DNA of 64,000 nt, taken from positions 772,456 through 836,455 of the forward strand of contig NZ_JACHNP010000001.1 of NCBI RefSeq assembly GCF_014206815.1, given 5' to 3'. Below, in pieces: positions 36,182-45,880 of the stretch. The notes beneath the pieces are model-generated. The model saw nothing but the letters and a program-made list of their open reading frames with translations. It had not been told where the DNA came from and ran no database searches. The DNA comes from Xanthomonas sp. F10 (GTDB lineage: Bacteria > Pseudomonadota > Gammaproteobacteria > Xanthomonadales > Xanthomonadaceae). Every line of letters starts with the position of its first letter. The stretch's first letter is position 1. Both the position numbers and the translations under genes were made by a program.

Positions 36182-36871
36182 ATGATCACCGTGCATCACC
36201 TCAACCAGTCCAGGTCGCAGCGCGTGCTGTGGTTGCTGGAGGAACTGGCGCTGCCGTACCAGGTGGTCAAGTACCAGCGCGATCCCAAGACCATGCTGGC
36301 GCCGCCGGAACTGCGCGCCATCCATCCGCTCGGCAAGTCGCCGGTGCTGGTGGACGACGGCCATGTCCTGGCCGAGTCCGGGGCCATCCTGGACTATCTG
36401 GTGGATCGCTACGACACCGGCTGCACGCTGTCGCCGGCGCCGCAGCCGCTGGATTCGCCGGAGCGCCTGCGTTACCGCTACTGGATGCACTACGCCGAGG
36501 GCTCGGCGATGCCGCCGCTGCTGATGAGCCTGGTGTTCGGGCGGATCCGCTCGGCGAAGATGCCGTTCTTCGCCCGGCCGATCGCCAAGGCCATCGTCGA
36601 CAAGGCGATGCGTGGCTTCGTCGGGCCGCAGGTGCGCCTGCACCTGGACTGGATGGAGCGCGAGCTGGCCGAGACCGGCTGGTTCGCCGGCGACCGCTTC
36701 ACCGCCGCGGACGTGCAGATGAGCTTCCCGGTGCAGGCCGCGGCGGCGCGGATCGGCCTGCAAACGCATCCGAACCTGGCCGGGTTCGTGCAGCGGATCG
36801 AGCAGCGTCCCGCCTACCAGCGCGCGCTGCAGCAGGGCGGCCCGTTCGAGTTGCTCGGCAGCGCGGACTGA
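36182..36871 (+). CDS. Glutathione S-transferase
   Basis: Cytosolic transferase of 229 residues. The N-terminal thioredoxin-fold half has the beginning ITVHHLNQSRSQRVLWLLEE and the glutathione-binding PVLVDDGHVLAESGAILDYL; the Glu-Ser pair binds the gamma-glutamyl part. The all-helical C-terminal half has WFAGDRFTAADVQMSFPV, the family N-capping box. The Ser in the NQSRSQR segment is the likely catalytic residue, as in bacterial theta-like or beta-like GSTs. The substrate is unknown. It is a single gene, separated from cspA by its terminator. Confidence 0.92.
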   Translation: MITVHHLNQSRSQRVLWLLEELALPYQVVKYQRDPKTMLAPPELRAIHPLGKSPVLVDDGHVLAESGAILDYLVDRYDTGCTLSPAPQPLDSPERLRYRYWMHYAEGSAMPPLLMSLVFGRIRSAKMPFFARPIAKAIVDKAMRGFVGPQVRLHLDWMERELAETGWFAGDRFTAADVQMSFPVQAAAARIGLQTHPNLAGFVQRIEQRPAYQRALQQGGPFELLGSAD

Positions 36872-36904
36872 GCCTGACGTGCGTCGGTCGCGGTGCTGGC
36901 CGGG

Positions 36905-37798
36905 TCAGGGCGCGGCGGGACGCGCCGGGCAGGCGCGCACGAAGGCGATGCTGTCGGCCATGACCGGCAGCGCCGGGTCGTCCTTGCGCAGCGCCAGCAC
37001 CAGGCGCATGTGGCCGACGCCGGGATAGGTCTTCAGCTCCGCCGGCACCCCGACGCGTTGCAGCGCGGCCTGCAGCGACTGGCTGTTGTGCGGCTCCACC
37101 ACCGTGTCGGCGTCGCCGTGCAGCAGCAGCGCCGGCGGCTCGTCGCCGTCGACGAAGTTCACCGGTTGCGAGCGCCGCTGCTGCGCCGGGTCCTGGCCGA
37201 ACATGCCGATCAGGTCCGGGTCGGTCAGCGGCAGGAAGTCGTAGGGGCCGGCCAGCCCGACCAGGCCGCACAGCTGCCGCGGCGACAGGCCTTGCGCCTG
37301 CAGCCAGTGGCCATCGGTGGCCAGCAGTGCGGCGATGTGCGCGCCGGCGGAGTGGCCCATCAGCACCAGCCGTTGCGGATCGCCGCCGTAGTCGACGGCA
37401 TGCCGCTGGCTCCAGGCCACCGCGGTGGCGGCGTCGCGCATGAAGCCGTCCAGGGTCACCTGCGGATACTTGCGGTAGTCCGGCACGATCGCGACCACGC
37501 CGTGCCGCGCCAGCGCTTCGCCGGCCCAGCGGTAGCTCTGGCGGTTGCCGGTCTTCCAGGTGCCGCCGTGAAAGAACACCACCACCGGCGCGTGCTGCAC
37601 CCCGGCCGGGCGGTACACGTCCAGCGCCAGGCCGTGCGCGGCGTCGTAGACGATCCCGCGCTGTTCGCTGAGGCCGTGCCGCGAGGAACTGGCGTTGAGG
37701 CCGCCGAAGAACAGGCTGCTGCAAGCCGAGACCAGCAGCGAGGACAGGGCGATCAGGGCATTGCGGGGCCAGCGGGGCGGAGACGGACGGTCGGACAT
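36905..37798 (-). CDS. Alpha/beta hydrolase lipoprotein (HSL-like esterase)
   Basis: Predicted lipoprotein of 297 residues with lipobox LVSAC (C26). Alpha/beta-hydrolase of the carboxylesterase/HSL type: oxyanion HGG (77-79) in [14 protein letters not shown], nucleophile S150 in [10 protein letters not shown], acid in [11 protein letters not shown], and His in [10 protein letters not shown]. It is expected to hydrolyse short-chain esters at the envelope; the natural substrate is unknown. ATG 37798 is chosen because it gives a proper signal peptide. It is transcribed convergently with the GST gene and divergently from selO. Confidence 0.9.
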   Translation of the reverse strand: MSDRPSPPRWPRNALIALSSLLVSACSSLFFGGLNASSSRHGLSEQRGIVYDAAHGLALDVYRPAGVQHAPVVVFFHGGTWKTGNRQSYRWAGEALARHGVVAIVPDYRKYPQVTLDGFMRDAATAVAWSQRHAVDYGGDPQRLVLMGHSAGAHIAALLATDGHWLQAQGLSPRQLCGLVGLAGPYDFLPLTDPDLIGMFGQDPAQQRRSQPVNFVDGDEPPALLLHGDADTVVEPHNSQSLQAALQRVGVPAELKTYPGVGHMRLVLALRKDDPALPVMADSIAFVRACPARPAAP

Positions 37799-37865
37799 GG
37801 GCGATCCCGGAGAGGAGCGCGGAGCATGCCCGATGCGGGTGTCGGCGGCGAGTGGAGGTGGGGCG

Positions 37866-37886
37866 GGGATTCGGGAGTGGGGAGTG
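37866..37886 (+). repeat. GGGANNN heptad repeats upstream of selO
   Basis: Units GGGATTC, GGGAGTG, GGGAGTG in tandem. Same family as the clusters at 31202, 33370 and 47284. Confidence 0.65.
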
Positions 37887-37937
37887 GTAAAAGCGGTGGG
37901 GTTGCAGCACTTGCGGTGGGACTTCGCGGCGGTCGGA

Positions 37938-37975
37938 CCGTCACCCCAACCCCTCTCCCTTGGGGAGAGGGGCTC
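37938..37975 (-). repeat. Fragment of the CTCTCCC-type intergenic repeat
   Basis: The segment GTCACCCCAACCCCTCTCCC (37939-37958) is the reverse complement of the end of the 96-bp repeats at 27450 and 27586. A hairpin CCCCTCTCCC/GGGGAGAGGGG with a short loop completes it. Confidence 0.65.
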
Positions 37976-38060
37976 GGAATGCGCGCGGGGCACAGGGCAT
38001 GCACCGTATGCTCACTCTTCGGCCTTTCCAATGCAGGCTGCGACTTCTAGGCTGTGCCCC

Positions 38061-39632
38061 ATGTCTTCCTTGCGTTTCGACAATCGTTTCGTCGCCGAGC
38101 TGCCCGGCGACCCGGAAACCGGGCCACGGCGCCGCGAGGTGCTGGGGGCGCTGTGGTCGCCGGTCGAGCCGACGCCGGTGGCGGCGCCGCGGTTGCTGGC
38201 GTATTCGCCGGAGGTGGCGGCCTCGCTCGGGCTGTCCGAGCAGGAGGTGCGGTCGCCGCAGTTCGCCGCGGTGTTCGCCGGCAATGCGCGCTATCCGGGC
38301 ATGCAGCCCTATGCGGCCAACTACGGTGGCCACCAGTTCGGGCACTGGGCCGGGCAGCTTGGCGACGGCCGTGCGATCTCGCTGGGCGAGGCCCTGGGCG
38401 TGGACGGGCGGCGCTGGGAGTTGCAGCTCAAGGGCGCCGGGCCCACGCCGTATTCGCGCGGCGCCGATGGCCGTGCAGTGCTGCGTTCCTCGATCCGCGA
38501 GTTCCTGTGCAGCGAGGCCATGCACCACCTGGGCGTGCCGACCACGCGTGCGCTGAGCCTGGTCGGCACCGGCGAGACAGTGGTGCGCGACATGTTCTAC
38601 GACGGCCATCCGCGTGCCGAGCCGGGCGCGGTGGTGTGCCGGGTGGCGCCCTCGTTCGTGCGCTTCGGCAGTTTCGAACTGCCCGCCGCGCGCGGCGACA
38701 TCGCGTTGCTGCGGCGCCTGGCCGACCTGGTGATCACACGCGATTTCCCGGAGCTGCAAGGCGCCGGTGGCGCGCGCGATGCCGCCTGGTTCGCCGACAT
38801 CTGCGCGCGCACCGCGCGCATGGTCGCGCACTGGATGCGGGTCGGCTTCGTGCACGGGGTGATGAACACCGACAACATGTCGATCCTGGGGCTGACCATC
38901 GATTACGGCCCCTACGGCTGGATCGACGACTACGATCCGGAGTGGACTCCCAATACCACCGATGCGCAGGGGCGCCGCTACCGCTTCGGCACCCAGCCGC
39001 AGGTCGCGTACTGGAACCTGGGACGCCTGGCGCAGGCGCTGGCGCCGCTGTTCGACGACGTCGCGCCGCTGCACGACGGGCTGGAGCGGTTCCGCGCCGA
39101 CTATGCGCAGGCCGAGCGCGACAACATCGCGGCCAAGCTCGGCCTGCAGGAGTGCGTCGACGCAGACGTGGCGCTGATGCGCGACCTGCTGGACCTGCTG
39201 CAGCAGGGCGAGGTCGACATGACCCTGTGGTTCCGCGGACTGAGCGCGTTGCCGCTGCAGCCGTGGACGCCGACGCAGGCGCTGGCGGCGCTGGGCGAGG
39301 CGTTCTACGACCCCGCCAAGCGGGCGGCGCAGGCGCCGGCGTTCGAGGCCTGGCTGGCGCGCTATGCGCAGCGGCTGCAGCAGGATCCGTTGCCTGCCGC
39401 CGTGCGCGTGGAGAAGATGCGGGCGGCCAATCCGCGCTATGTGCTGCGCAACTACCTGGCGCAGCAGGCGATCGATCGGGCCGAACAGGGCGACACCGGC
39501 GGCATCGACGAACTGCTCGAGGTGATGCGGCATCCCTATGACGAGCAGCCAGGGCACGAGGCCTTCGCGGCGAAGCGTCCGGACTGGGCGCGCACCCGGG
39601 CCGGTTGTTCGATGCTGTCGTGCAGTTCCTGA
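38061..39632 (+). CDS. selO: Protein adenylyltransferase SelO
   Basis: Pseudokinase-fold enzyme of 523 residues (YdiU/UPF0061) that transfers AMP to Ser/Thr/Tyr of target proteins under oxidative conditions. Hallmarks: [40 protein letters not shown] and [19 protein letters not shown], with the catalytic and metal Asp/Asn at D271, N272 and D281. The C-terminus GCSMLSCSS carries the redox-active cysteines that take the place of the selenocysteine motif of eukaryotic SelO. It starts at ATG 38061; repeats occupy the upstream region. It is convergent with the TetR gene, only 19 bp apart. Confidence 0.96.
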   Translation: MSSLRFDNRFVAELPGDPETGPRRREVLGALWSPVEPTPVAAPRLLAYSPEVAASLGLSEQEVRSPQFAAVFAGNARYPGMQPYAANYGGHQFGHWAGQLGDGRAISLGEALGVDGRRWELQLKGAGPTPYSRGADGRAVLRSSIREFLCSEAMHHLGVPTTRALSLVGTGETVVRDMFYDGHPRAEPGAVVCRVAPSFVRFGSFELPAARGDIALLRRLADLVITRDFPELQGAGGARDAAWFADICARTARMVAHWMRVGFVHGVMNTDNMSILGLTIDYGPYGWIDDYDPEWTPNTTDAQGRRYRFGTQPQVAYWNLGRLAQALAPLFDDVAPLHDGLERFRADYAQAERDNIAAKLGLQECVDADVALMRDLLDLLQQGEVDMTLWFRGLSALPLQPWTPTQALAALGEAFYDPAKRAAQAPAFEAWLARYAQRLQQDPLPAAVRVEKMRAANPRYVLRNYLAQQAIDRAEQGDTGGIDELLEVMRHPYDEQPGHEAFAAKRPDWARTRAGCSMLSCSS

Positions 39633-39651
39633 GCGGGACCGGCGCGTGCGC

Positions 39652-40356
39652 TCAGGGCGGCGTCGCACCGCGGTAGCGCCAGGCGGCCAGGAAGGTCGCC
39701 ACCACTTCCTCCGCCAGCGCCTGCTGGGTGGCCGCGTCCGGCGCCTGCCCATTGAGCATCGCGCCGGGGTACGCGTAGCCGAAGGTGGCGCCGATGAAGG
39801 CGGTGGCGGCGAGGAAGGGCGTGTCGACCTGCACGTCGCCACGTGCGTGCAGGGCCTGCAGCAAGGCGCCCAGGCGCTCGCGCAGGCGGCCGGCGCGGCG
39901 TTGGTGCAGCGACTGCAGCAAGTCCGGCATCTGCGCGCTGGCCTGCACCAGCAGGCGATGCAGGCGCAGGGCGTCGGGCGCGTACAGGTGCGCCGGCACG
40001 GTCACCGCGATCTGCCGCAGGGTCGCGGGCAGATCCTGCGCGGTGGCGCTGCCGATGTTCTCGAAGCGTGCCTGCAGTTCCTCGTTCAAGGCTTCGAATA
40101 CCTGCATCAACAGCTCGGCCTTGCTGGAAAAATGGTTGTACAGGCTTTGCCGGGTCAACCCGGCCTGGCTGGCGATCTGTTCCAGCGACACCTCCAGCCC
40201 ATGCTCCAGCAGCAGCGTGCGCGCCGCCGCCAGCAGGCGCGGTCGCGCCAGCGCCGGCCGGCCACGCGGCCGCGCAGGCGTGACCGATGCCGACGACGCG
40301 GGCGTCGTGGCCGCTGACTGCCCCTCCTTGCCGCGAAGGGTTGTGCCTCCCTTCAT
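39652..40356 (-). CDS. TetR-family repressor of the RND efflux operon
   Basis: Regulator of 234 residues with an unusually long Ala/Ser/Thr-rich N-terminal tail (about 35 residues) before the helix-turn-helix (VSLEQIASQAGLTRQSLYNHFSSKAELL). The C-terminal ligand domain is of the AcrR/TetR_C type. No Shine-Dalgarno sequence precedes ATG 40356; a later start near the HTH cannot be excluded. It is divergent from the efflux genes, with 62 bp to the adaptor start, so it most likely represses that operon from the shared AT-rich promoter. Confidence 0.9.
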   Translation of the reverse strand: MKGGTTLRGKEGQSAATTPASSASVTPARPRGRPALARPRLLAAARTLLLEHGLEVSLEQIASQAGLTRQSLYNHFSSKAELLMQVFEALNEELQARFENIGSATAQDLPATLRQIAVTVPAHLYAPDALRLHRLLVQASAQMPDLLQSLHQRRAGRLRERLGALLQALHARGDVQVDTPFLAATAFIGATFGYAYPGAMLNGQAPDAATQQALAEEVVATFLAAWRYRGATPP

Positions 40357-40418
40357 GTTTGTTTTTTTGTCTTTGAGTAAATTAAATGATCCTCCTCGTC
40401 GTCCCCAGGATCAAGCGC
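40357..40418 (+). promoter_or_regulatory. Divergent tetR/RND promoter region
   Basis: AT-rich DNA in a GC-rich setting. A possible promoter for the efflux operon is TTGTTT (40359-40364), 17-bp spacer, TTAAAT (40382-40387). Since the -10 overlaps an upstream in-frame ATG (40386), the later ATG at 40419 with AGGA before it is the likelier adaptor start. No clear palindrome for the TetR protein was found. Confidence 0.5.
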
Positions 40419-41579
40419 ATGTCCGCGCCTCTCGTCCAGCGCCGCTGCGCGCTGCCGTTGCTGCTGTCCGCCGTCGTGCTCGCGTTCGCCGGCTGCAAGG
40501 GCGGAGGCACGGCCCCGACGCCGGCCGCGAAGACGGTGGAGGTGGTGACCCTGCAGCCGCAGCCCGTGCCGTTGAGCGTGGAGCTGGCCGGGCGCACCGT
40601 CGCGTCGGAAGAATCGGAGGTGCGGCCGCAGGTCAGCGGCATCCTGCGCCAGCGGCTGTTTGAGGAGGGCGCCACCGTGCGCGCCGGGCAGCCGCTGTTC
40701 CAGATCGAGCCCACCCTGTACCAGGCCGCGGCCAATCAGGCGCAGGCCAATCTGGCCACCGCCGAGGCCACGCTCGCCGCGGCCACGTTGCGTGCCGAGC
40801 GCTACCGCACCCTCGGCAAGACCCAACTGGCCGCGCAGCAGGATGTGGACGATGCACAGGCCGCCTACAAGCAGGCGCTGGCCAGTCGCGACGCGCAACG
40901 CGCGGCGCTGGACACCGCCCGCACGCAGCTGCGCTTCGCCACGGTGCTGGCGCCGATCGGCGGGCGCATCGGCCGCGCGCGGGTGACGCCGGGCGCGCTG
41001 GTCACCGCCAACCAGACCGACGCCATCGCCAAGATCCAGCAACTGGATCCGATGAACGTGGACATCACCCAGTCCGGCAACCAGTTCCTGGCGCTGCGCC
41101 GGGCGATCGCCGCCGGCGGCGTGCAGCCGGCCAGCACACAGGTGCGGCTGACGCTGTCCGACGGCACCGAGTACCCGTTGCCGGGCACGCTGGAATTCGC
41201 CGACCTCGACGTGGAGGAGACCACCGGCGCGGTGACCCTGCGCGCGCGTTTCCCCAATCCCGATGCGCAACTGCTGCCGGGCATGTACGTGCGCGCGCTG
41301 GTCGGGCAGGGCGTGCGCCAGCAGGCGCTGCTGGTGCCGCAGGCCGCGGTGGACCGCACCCCCCGCGGCGAGGCGGTGGCCTGGGTGGTGGGCGCCGACA
41401 ACGTGGTGCGCCAGCGCGAGTTCACCACGTTGCGCGCGGTCGGCGACCAATGGCTGGTCGGCACTGGCCTCAAGCCCGGCGAGCGGGTGGTGGTCGCGGG
41501 CCGGCAAGGCCTCAGCGACGGCGCCAAGGTGACGGTGAAGACCGCCGCCGCGGCCGCGCCTGCCGCCAGCCGGGGCTGA
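40419..41579 (+). CDS. RND efflux periplasmic adaptor (MexA/AcrA family)
   Basis: Membrane fusion lipoprotein of 386 residues, lipobox LAFAGC (C26). Order: beta-barrel strand ELAGRTVASEESEVRPQVSG, lipoyl domain (FEEGATVRAGQPLFQIEP), alpha-hairpin coiled coil (about 100-165, Ala/Gln rich) and second lipoyl half (RFATVLAPIGGRIGRARVTPG). The rest is barrel and membrane-proximal domain (LPGMYVRALVGQGVRQQAL). It connects the RND pump encoded 6 bp downstream to an outer-membrane factor that is not in this locus. Start chosen for SD AGGA and the lipoprotein signal. Confidence 0.95.
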   Translation: MSAPLVQRRCALPLLLSAVVLAFAGCKGGGTAPTPAAKTVEVVTLQPQPVPLSVELAGRTVASEESEVRPQVSGILRQRLFEEGATVRAGQPLFQIEPTLYQAAANQAQANLATAEATLAAATLRAERYRTLGKTQLAAQQDVDDAQAAYKQALASRDAQRAALDTARTQLRFATVLAPIGGRIGRARVTPGALVTANQTDAIAKIQQLDPMNVDITQSGNQFLALRRAIAAGGVQPASTQVRLTLSDGTEYPLPGTLEFADLDVEETTGAVTLRARFPNPDAQLLPGMYVRALVGQGVRQQALLVPQAAVDRTPRGEAVAWVVGADNVVRQREFTTLRAVGDQWLVGTGLKPGERVVVAGRQGLSDGAKVTVKTAAAAAPAASRG

Positions 41580-41585
41580 GCCGGC

Positions 41586-44500
41586 ATGCTGCCGCGTTTC
41601 TTCATCCACCGCCCGATCTTCGCCTGGGTCCTGGCGATCTGCATCATGGCCGCCGGCGCCATCGCCGTGTTCACCCTGCCGATCGAGCAGTACCCGGACA
41701 TCGCGCCGCCCTCGGTCAACGTCACCGCGACCTACAACGGCGCTTCGGCGCAGACCGTGGAGGACAGCGTCACCCAGGTGATCGAACAGCAGATCAAGGG
41801 CATCGACCACCTGCTGTACTTCTCCTCGACCAGTTCCTCGTCCGGGCAGGCGCGGATCAGCATCACCTTCGACCAGGCGGCCAATCCCGACATCGCCCAG
41901 GTGCAGGTGCAGAACGCGGTCAACCAGGCGCTCAACCGCCTGCCGCAGGAAGTGCAGCAGCAGGGCGTGACCGTGGCCAAGTCGCAGGGCGACAGCCTGA
42001 TGGCCGTGGCGATCTACGACCGCACCGACCGCATGGACAACGTCGACATCTCCGACTACCTGGTCAGCACCCTGCAGGACCCGATCAGCCGCATCAACGG
42101 CGTCGGCGAGATCAACGTGTTCGGCGCGCAGTACGCGATGCGGGTGTGGCTGGACCCGCACAAGCTCACTGCCTATCAGCTCATGCCGGGCGACGTGCGC
42201 AGCGCGATCCTGGCGCAGAACACCCAGGTCACTGCCGGCGAACTCGGCGCGTTGCCCACCGGTGCCGAGCAGGAACTCAACGCCACGGTCACCGCGCAGT
42301 CGCGGCTGCAGACCCCCGAGCAGTTCCGGCAGATCATCCTGGCCACGCGCGCGGACGGTTCCAGCGTGCGCCTGGGCGACGTGGCGCGGGTGGAGATCGG
42401 CGCGGAGAACTACCAGAACAACGCCACGCTCAACGGCCACCCGGCCTCCGGCTTCTCGGTGACGCTGTCGGCCGGCGCCAATGCGATCGCCACCTCCGAC
42501 GCGATCCACGCCACCATCGAACGGCTCAAGCCGACCTTCCCGCCGGGCCTGGACGTGGCCTATCCGCGCGACAGCACGCCGTTCGTGCGGATCTCGATCG
42601 AGAACGTGGTGCACACCCTGGCCGAGGCGATCGTGCTGGTGGTGGTGGTGATGTTCCTGTTCCTGCAGAACGCCCGCGCCACGCTGATCCCGGCGATCAC
42701 CGTGCCGGTGGTGCTGCTGGGCACCTTCGGCATCCTCGCCGCGGCCGGCTTCACCATCAACACGCTGACCCTGTTCGCGATGGTGCTGGCGATCGGTCTG
42801 CTGGTCGACGACGCCATCGTGGTGGTGGAGAACGTCGAGCGGATCATGCACGAGGAGCATCTGCCGCCGCGCGAGGCCACCGAGCGCTCGATGGGCGAGA
42901 TCACCGGCGCGCTGGTCGGCATCACCGTGGTGCTGGGCGCGGTGTTCCTGCCGATGGCGTTCTTCGGCGGCTCCACCGGCATCATCTACCGGCAGTTCTC
43001 GATCACCATCGCCTCGGCCATGGCGCTGTCGGCGCTGGTCGCGCTGACCCTGACCCCGGCGCTGTGCGCGACCCTGCTCAAGCCGGTGGAGCAGGAGCGC
43101 AAGCTTGGCCGGTTCTTCCAATGGTTCAACCGCAGCGTCGAGCGCGGCCAGCAGGCCTACCAGCGCCGCCTCGGCACCGTGCTGCAGCGGCCGCGGCGCT
43201 GGCTGGCGCTGTATGCGCTGGTGGTGCTGGCGATGGTCGTGCTGTACATGCGCATGCCCACCGGCTTCCTGCCGGTGGAGGACCAGGGCCAGGTGCAGAT
43301 CCAGTTCACCACCCCGGAAGGCACGCCGCTGGCCAAGACCCAGGCCCTGGGCAAGCGCATCAGCGACTACTTCATGACCCACGAGAAGGCGAACCTGACC
43401 GCGATCTTCATGGTGGTGGGCCGCAACAACGCCGGCACCGGGCAGAACGCCGGCCAGGCGTTCGTAGCGCTCAAGCCGTGGGGCGAGCGCAACCGCGACA
43501 ACACCGCGCAGGCCATCATCGACCGCGCCAACGCGCATTTCCGCGGCGTCGGCGACGCCAAGATCAGCGTGCTGTCGCCGCCGGCGGTGCGTGGCCTGGG
43601 CCAGTCCAGCGGCTTCGAACTGTGGATCCGCGACAGCGATGGCGCCGGCCGCGCGGCGCTGCTGAAGGCGCAGCAGCAGGTGCTCAAGGCCGCCGGCGAC
43701 GATCCGCAGCTGACCGCGGTGCGGCTCAACGGCCTGGGCGACAAGGCGCAGCTGCAGGTGGACATCGACCATGCGCAGGCCAGCGCGCTGGGGCTGGCGC
43801 AGAGCGACATCAACGCGACCCTGGCCACCGCCTGGGGCGGCAGCTACGTCAACGACTTCATCGACCGCGGCCGGGTCAAGCGCGTGTACGTGCAGGGCGA
43901 TGCACCGTACCGCGCGCTGCCGGAGGATATCGCGCAGTGGTACGTGCGCGGCAGCGGCGGGCAGATGGCGCCGTTCGCCAGTTTCGCCAGCACCCACTGG
44001 ACCCGCGGCCCGCAGCTGCAGCAGCGCTTCAACGGCCTGCCGGCGGCGCAGATCCAGGGCGGCGCGGCGGCCGGCAGCAGTTCCGGCGAGGCGATGCAGC
44101 GGATGCAGGCGCTGGTGGCCAAGCAGGAGGGCTTCGATCTGCAGTGGAGCGGGCTGTCCTACCAGGAGCAGTTGTCCAGCAACCAGACGCTGTGGCTGTA
44201 CACCGCCTCGATCCTGTTCATTTTCCTGTGCCTGGCGGCGCTGTACGAGAGCTGGTCGATCCCGGTGGCGGTGCTGCTGGTGATCCCGCTGGGCGTGGTC
44301 GGCACGGTGCTGGCGACCACGCTGGCCCGCTTCGTCAACGACATCTATTTCCAGGTCGGCCTGTTGACCACGATCGGCCTGTCGGCGAAGAACGCGATCC
44401 TGATCGTCGAGTTCGCCGAAGCGCGGCAGCGCGCCGGCATGCCGTTGCTGGAGGCGACGCTGGAAGGCGCGCGGCTGCGCCTGCGGCCGATCGTGATGAC

Positions 44501-44711
44501 CTCGCTGGCGTTCGTGGCCGGCGTGCTGCCGCTGGCGCTGTCCACCGGCGCCGGTGCCTCCAGCCGCCGCGAGATCGGCGTCTGCGTGATCGGCGGCATG
44601 GTCACCGGCACCGTGCTGGCGGTGCTGCTGGTGCCGCTGTTCTTCGTGCTGGTGCGGCGTGCGCTGCGGCGCAGCCCGGCGGATGCGGCAAGGCCGGCGC
44701 ACAGCGGGTAG
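41586..44711 (+). CDS. RND multidrug efflux transporter (HAE1 family, AcrB/MexB-like)
   Basis: Proton-driven drug exporter of 1041 residues. Twelve membrane helices in the usual 1+5+1+5 pattern with two large periplasmic loops. Begins FFIHRPIFAWVLAICIMAAG; proton-relay Asp pair in AIGLLVDDAIVVVENVERI and the matching Lys in TM10 (GLSAKNAILIVEFA). Length and N-terminal YPDIAPPSVNVTATYNGASA are typical of AcrB/MexB. It is the second gene of a two-gene operon with the adaptor, divergent from a TetR gene. No outer-membrane channel is encoded with it, so it must share a TolC/OprM-type protein from elsewhere. Confidence 0.97.
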   Translation: MLPRFFIHRPIFAWVLAICIMAAGAIAVFTLPIEQYPDIAPPSVNVTATYNGASAQTVEDSVTQVIEQQIKGIDHLLYFSSTSSSSGQARISITFDQAANPDIAQVQVQNAVNQALNRLPQEVQQQGVTVAKSQGDSLMAVAIYDRTDRMDNVDISDYLVSTLQDPISRINGVGEINVFGAQYAMRVWLDPHKLTAYQLMPGDVRSAILAQNTQVTAGELGALPTGAEQELNATVTAQSRLQTPEQFRQIILATRADGSSVRLGDVARVEIGAENYQNNATLNGHPASGFSVTLSAGANAIATSDAIHATIERLKPTFPPGLDVAYPRDSTPFVRISIENVVHTLAEAIVLVVVVMFLFLQNARATLIPAITVPVVLLGTFGILAAAGFTINTLTLFAMVLAIGLLVDDAIVVVENVERIMHEEHLPPREATERSMGEITGALVGITVVLGAVFLPMAFFGGSTGIIYRQFSITIASAMALSALVALTLTPALCATLLKPVEQERKLGRFFQWFNRSVERGQQAYQRRLGTVLQRPRRWLALYALVVLAMVVLYMRMPTGFLPVEDQGQVQIQFTTPEGTPLAKTQALGKRISDYFMTHEKANLTAIFMVVGRNNAGTGQNAGQAFVALKPWGERNRDNTAQAIIDRANAHFRGVGDAKISVLSPPAVRGLGQSSGFELWIRDSDGAGRAALLKAQQQVLKAAGDDPQLTAVRLNGLGDKAQLQVDIDHAQASALGLAQSDINATLATAWGGSYVNDFIDRGRVKRVYVQGDAPYRALPEDIAQWYVRGSGGQMAPFASFASTHWTRGPQLQQRFNGLPAAQIQGGAAAGSSSGEAMQRMQALVAKQEGFDLQWSGLSYQEQLSSNQTLWLYTASILFIFLCLAALYESWSIPVAVLLVIPLGVVGTVLATTLARFVNDIYFQVGLLTTIGLSAKNAILIVEFAEARQRAGMPLLEATLEGARLRLRPIVMTSLAFVAGVLPLALSTGAGASSRREIGVCVIGGMVTGTVLAVLLVPLFFVLVRRALRRSPADAARPAHSG

Positions 44712-44759
44712 GATGGCACGCCCTCACTGGATCGTCCCGGCTCGCCGGGACGCGCGACC

Positions 44760-45299
44760 ATGACCGATACCGTTGCCGAACCCCTGTCCTGGGCCACCCG
44801 AATCCGCGATGTGCCGGACTTTCCCAAGCCCGGCGTCCTGTTCAAGGACATCACCCCGCTGCTCGCCGACGGGCCGGATTTCGCCTCCGCCCTGGATGCG
44901 CTGGCCCAGCCCTGGCGCGGCACCCCGCTGGACGCGGTGCTGGGCATCGAGGCGCGCGGCTTCATTCTCGGCGCGCCGCTGGCGCACGAACTGCGCACCG
45001 GGTTCGTGCCGGTGCGCAAGCCCGGCAAGCTGCCGGCGCAGACCCTGGCCCAGGACTATGGCCTGGAGTACGGCCGCGATCGCATCGAGATCCATGCCGA
45101 TGCACTGCAGCCGGGCATGCGCGTGCTGCTGGTCGACGACGTCCTCGCCACCGGCGGCACCTTGCTGGCGGCGCTGGCGCTGGCGCAGCGGATGGGCGCC
45201 GAAGTGGTCGCGGCGACGGTGCTGGTGGAACTGGCCGGGCTCGGCGCGCGGGCGCGCTGGCCCGCGGACATTCCGCTCACCGCGCCGCTGCGCTACTGA
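44760..45299 (+). CDS. apt: Adenine phosphoribosyltransferase
   Basis: Purine salvage enzyme of 179 residues converting adenine and PRPP to AMP. The type I PRTase PRPP motif is [16 protein letters not shown], preceded by the Apt-specific [20 protein letters not shown] and [13 protein letters not shown]. Complete and of family length. It follows the RND pump by 48 bp; functional linkage is unlikely, but read-through is possible. Confidence 0.97.
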   Translation: MTDTVAEPLSWATRIRDVPDFPKPGVLFKDITPLLADGPDFASALDALAQPWRGTPLDAVLGIEARGFILGAPLAHELRTGFVPVRKPGKLPAQTLAQDYGLEYGRDRIEIHADALQPGMRVLLVDDVLATGGTLLAALALAQRMGAEVVAATVLVELAGLGARARWPADIPLTAPLRY

Positions 45300-45361
45300 C
45301 GCCGACGCTGGCGCGGCGCTGGGCGAGGCCGTGATCGGTCGCGCCGGCGCCGGCAGCCGGC

Positions 45362-45880
45362 TCAATATGGGTAGATCACATCCTCCAGCGCCGGGTCGGC
45401 ATGCGCGGCGGCATGGCTCAGCTGGCCATCGAACGGACCGACCTTGCAGATCCGCCCGTCGTCGGCGAACACCAGCTGCAGACCGTGTTCCTGTTCCCAG
45501 TCGCAATTGCATTCCAGGCTGATGCGCAGGCGGCCGTCGCGGTGGCGGTCGACATACGCCTCGCTGCCGAACTGCACGTGCGCCCACACCTCGGCAGGGC
45601 CGGCGATCTCCGGCGACGGCCATCCGTACTTGGCGCACAGCGCCTGCGTGTGCCGGTAGTAGGCGAACACGTGCGGCGCCGCCGCGGCGAACACCGCGGC
45701 GTCGAGCTGCAGGAACGTCTCGATGGCCGAAGCTGCGTCCGCTGGCACCTCGCCAGCGTCGCAATCCTCCAGCACGAAACAGCAGGTGTCGTGCATCCAC
45801 GGCACCGGCACCGCCTCGCTCCAGAGGTTGCCGTCCTCGTCCGGGCGCAGCGACGCCAGGATCTGCGCCGTCGTGCTCAC
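45362..45880 (-). CDS. DUF6985-like protein
   Basis: Cytosolic protein of 172 residues beginning at a GTG (45880) that overlaps the dbpA stop (GTGA), so it is translationally coupled to dbpA. Acidic throughout. The C-terminal half with LECNCDWEQEHGLQLVF and CKVGPFDGQL resembles the DUF6985 family as I remember it; this was not searched. Function is unknown. Whether it works with the helicase or merely shares its transcript cannot be told. Confidence 0.7.
   Translation of the reverse strand: MSTTAQILASLRPDEDGNLWSEAVPVPWMHDTCCFVLEDCDAGEVPADAASAIETFLQLDAAVFAAAAPHVFAYYRHTQALCAKYGWPSPEIAGPAEVWAHVQFGSEAYVDRHRDGRLRISLECNCDWEQEHGLQLVFADDGRICKVGPFDGQLSHAAAHADPALEDVIYPY

Noticed and set aside
40353..44702. 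A very long open frame on the minus strand opposite the RND efflux genes
   Set aside because: It is antisense to two unmistakable genes; its translation is His/Gln/Arg-rich without motifs. Long shadow frames are usual at this GC content. The same applies to long frames opposite or out of phase with the kinase (2280-6971), uup and GH3 genes.
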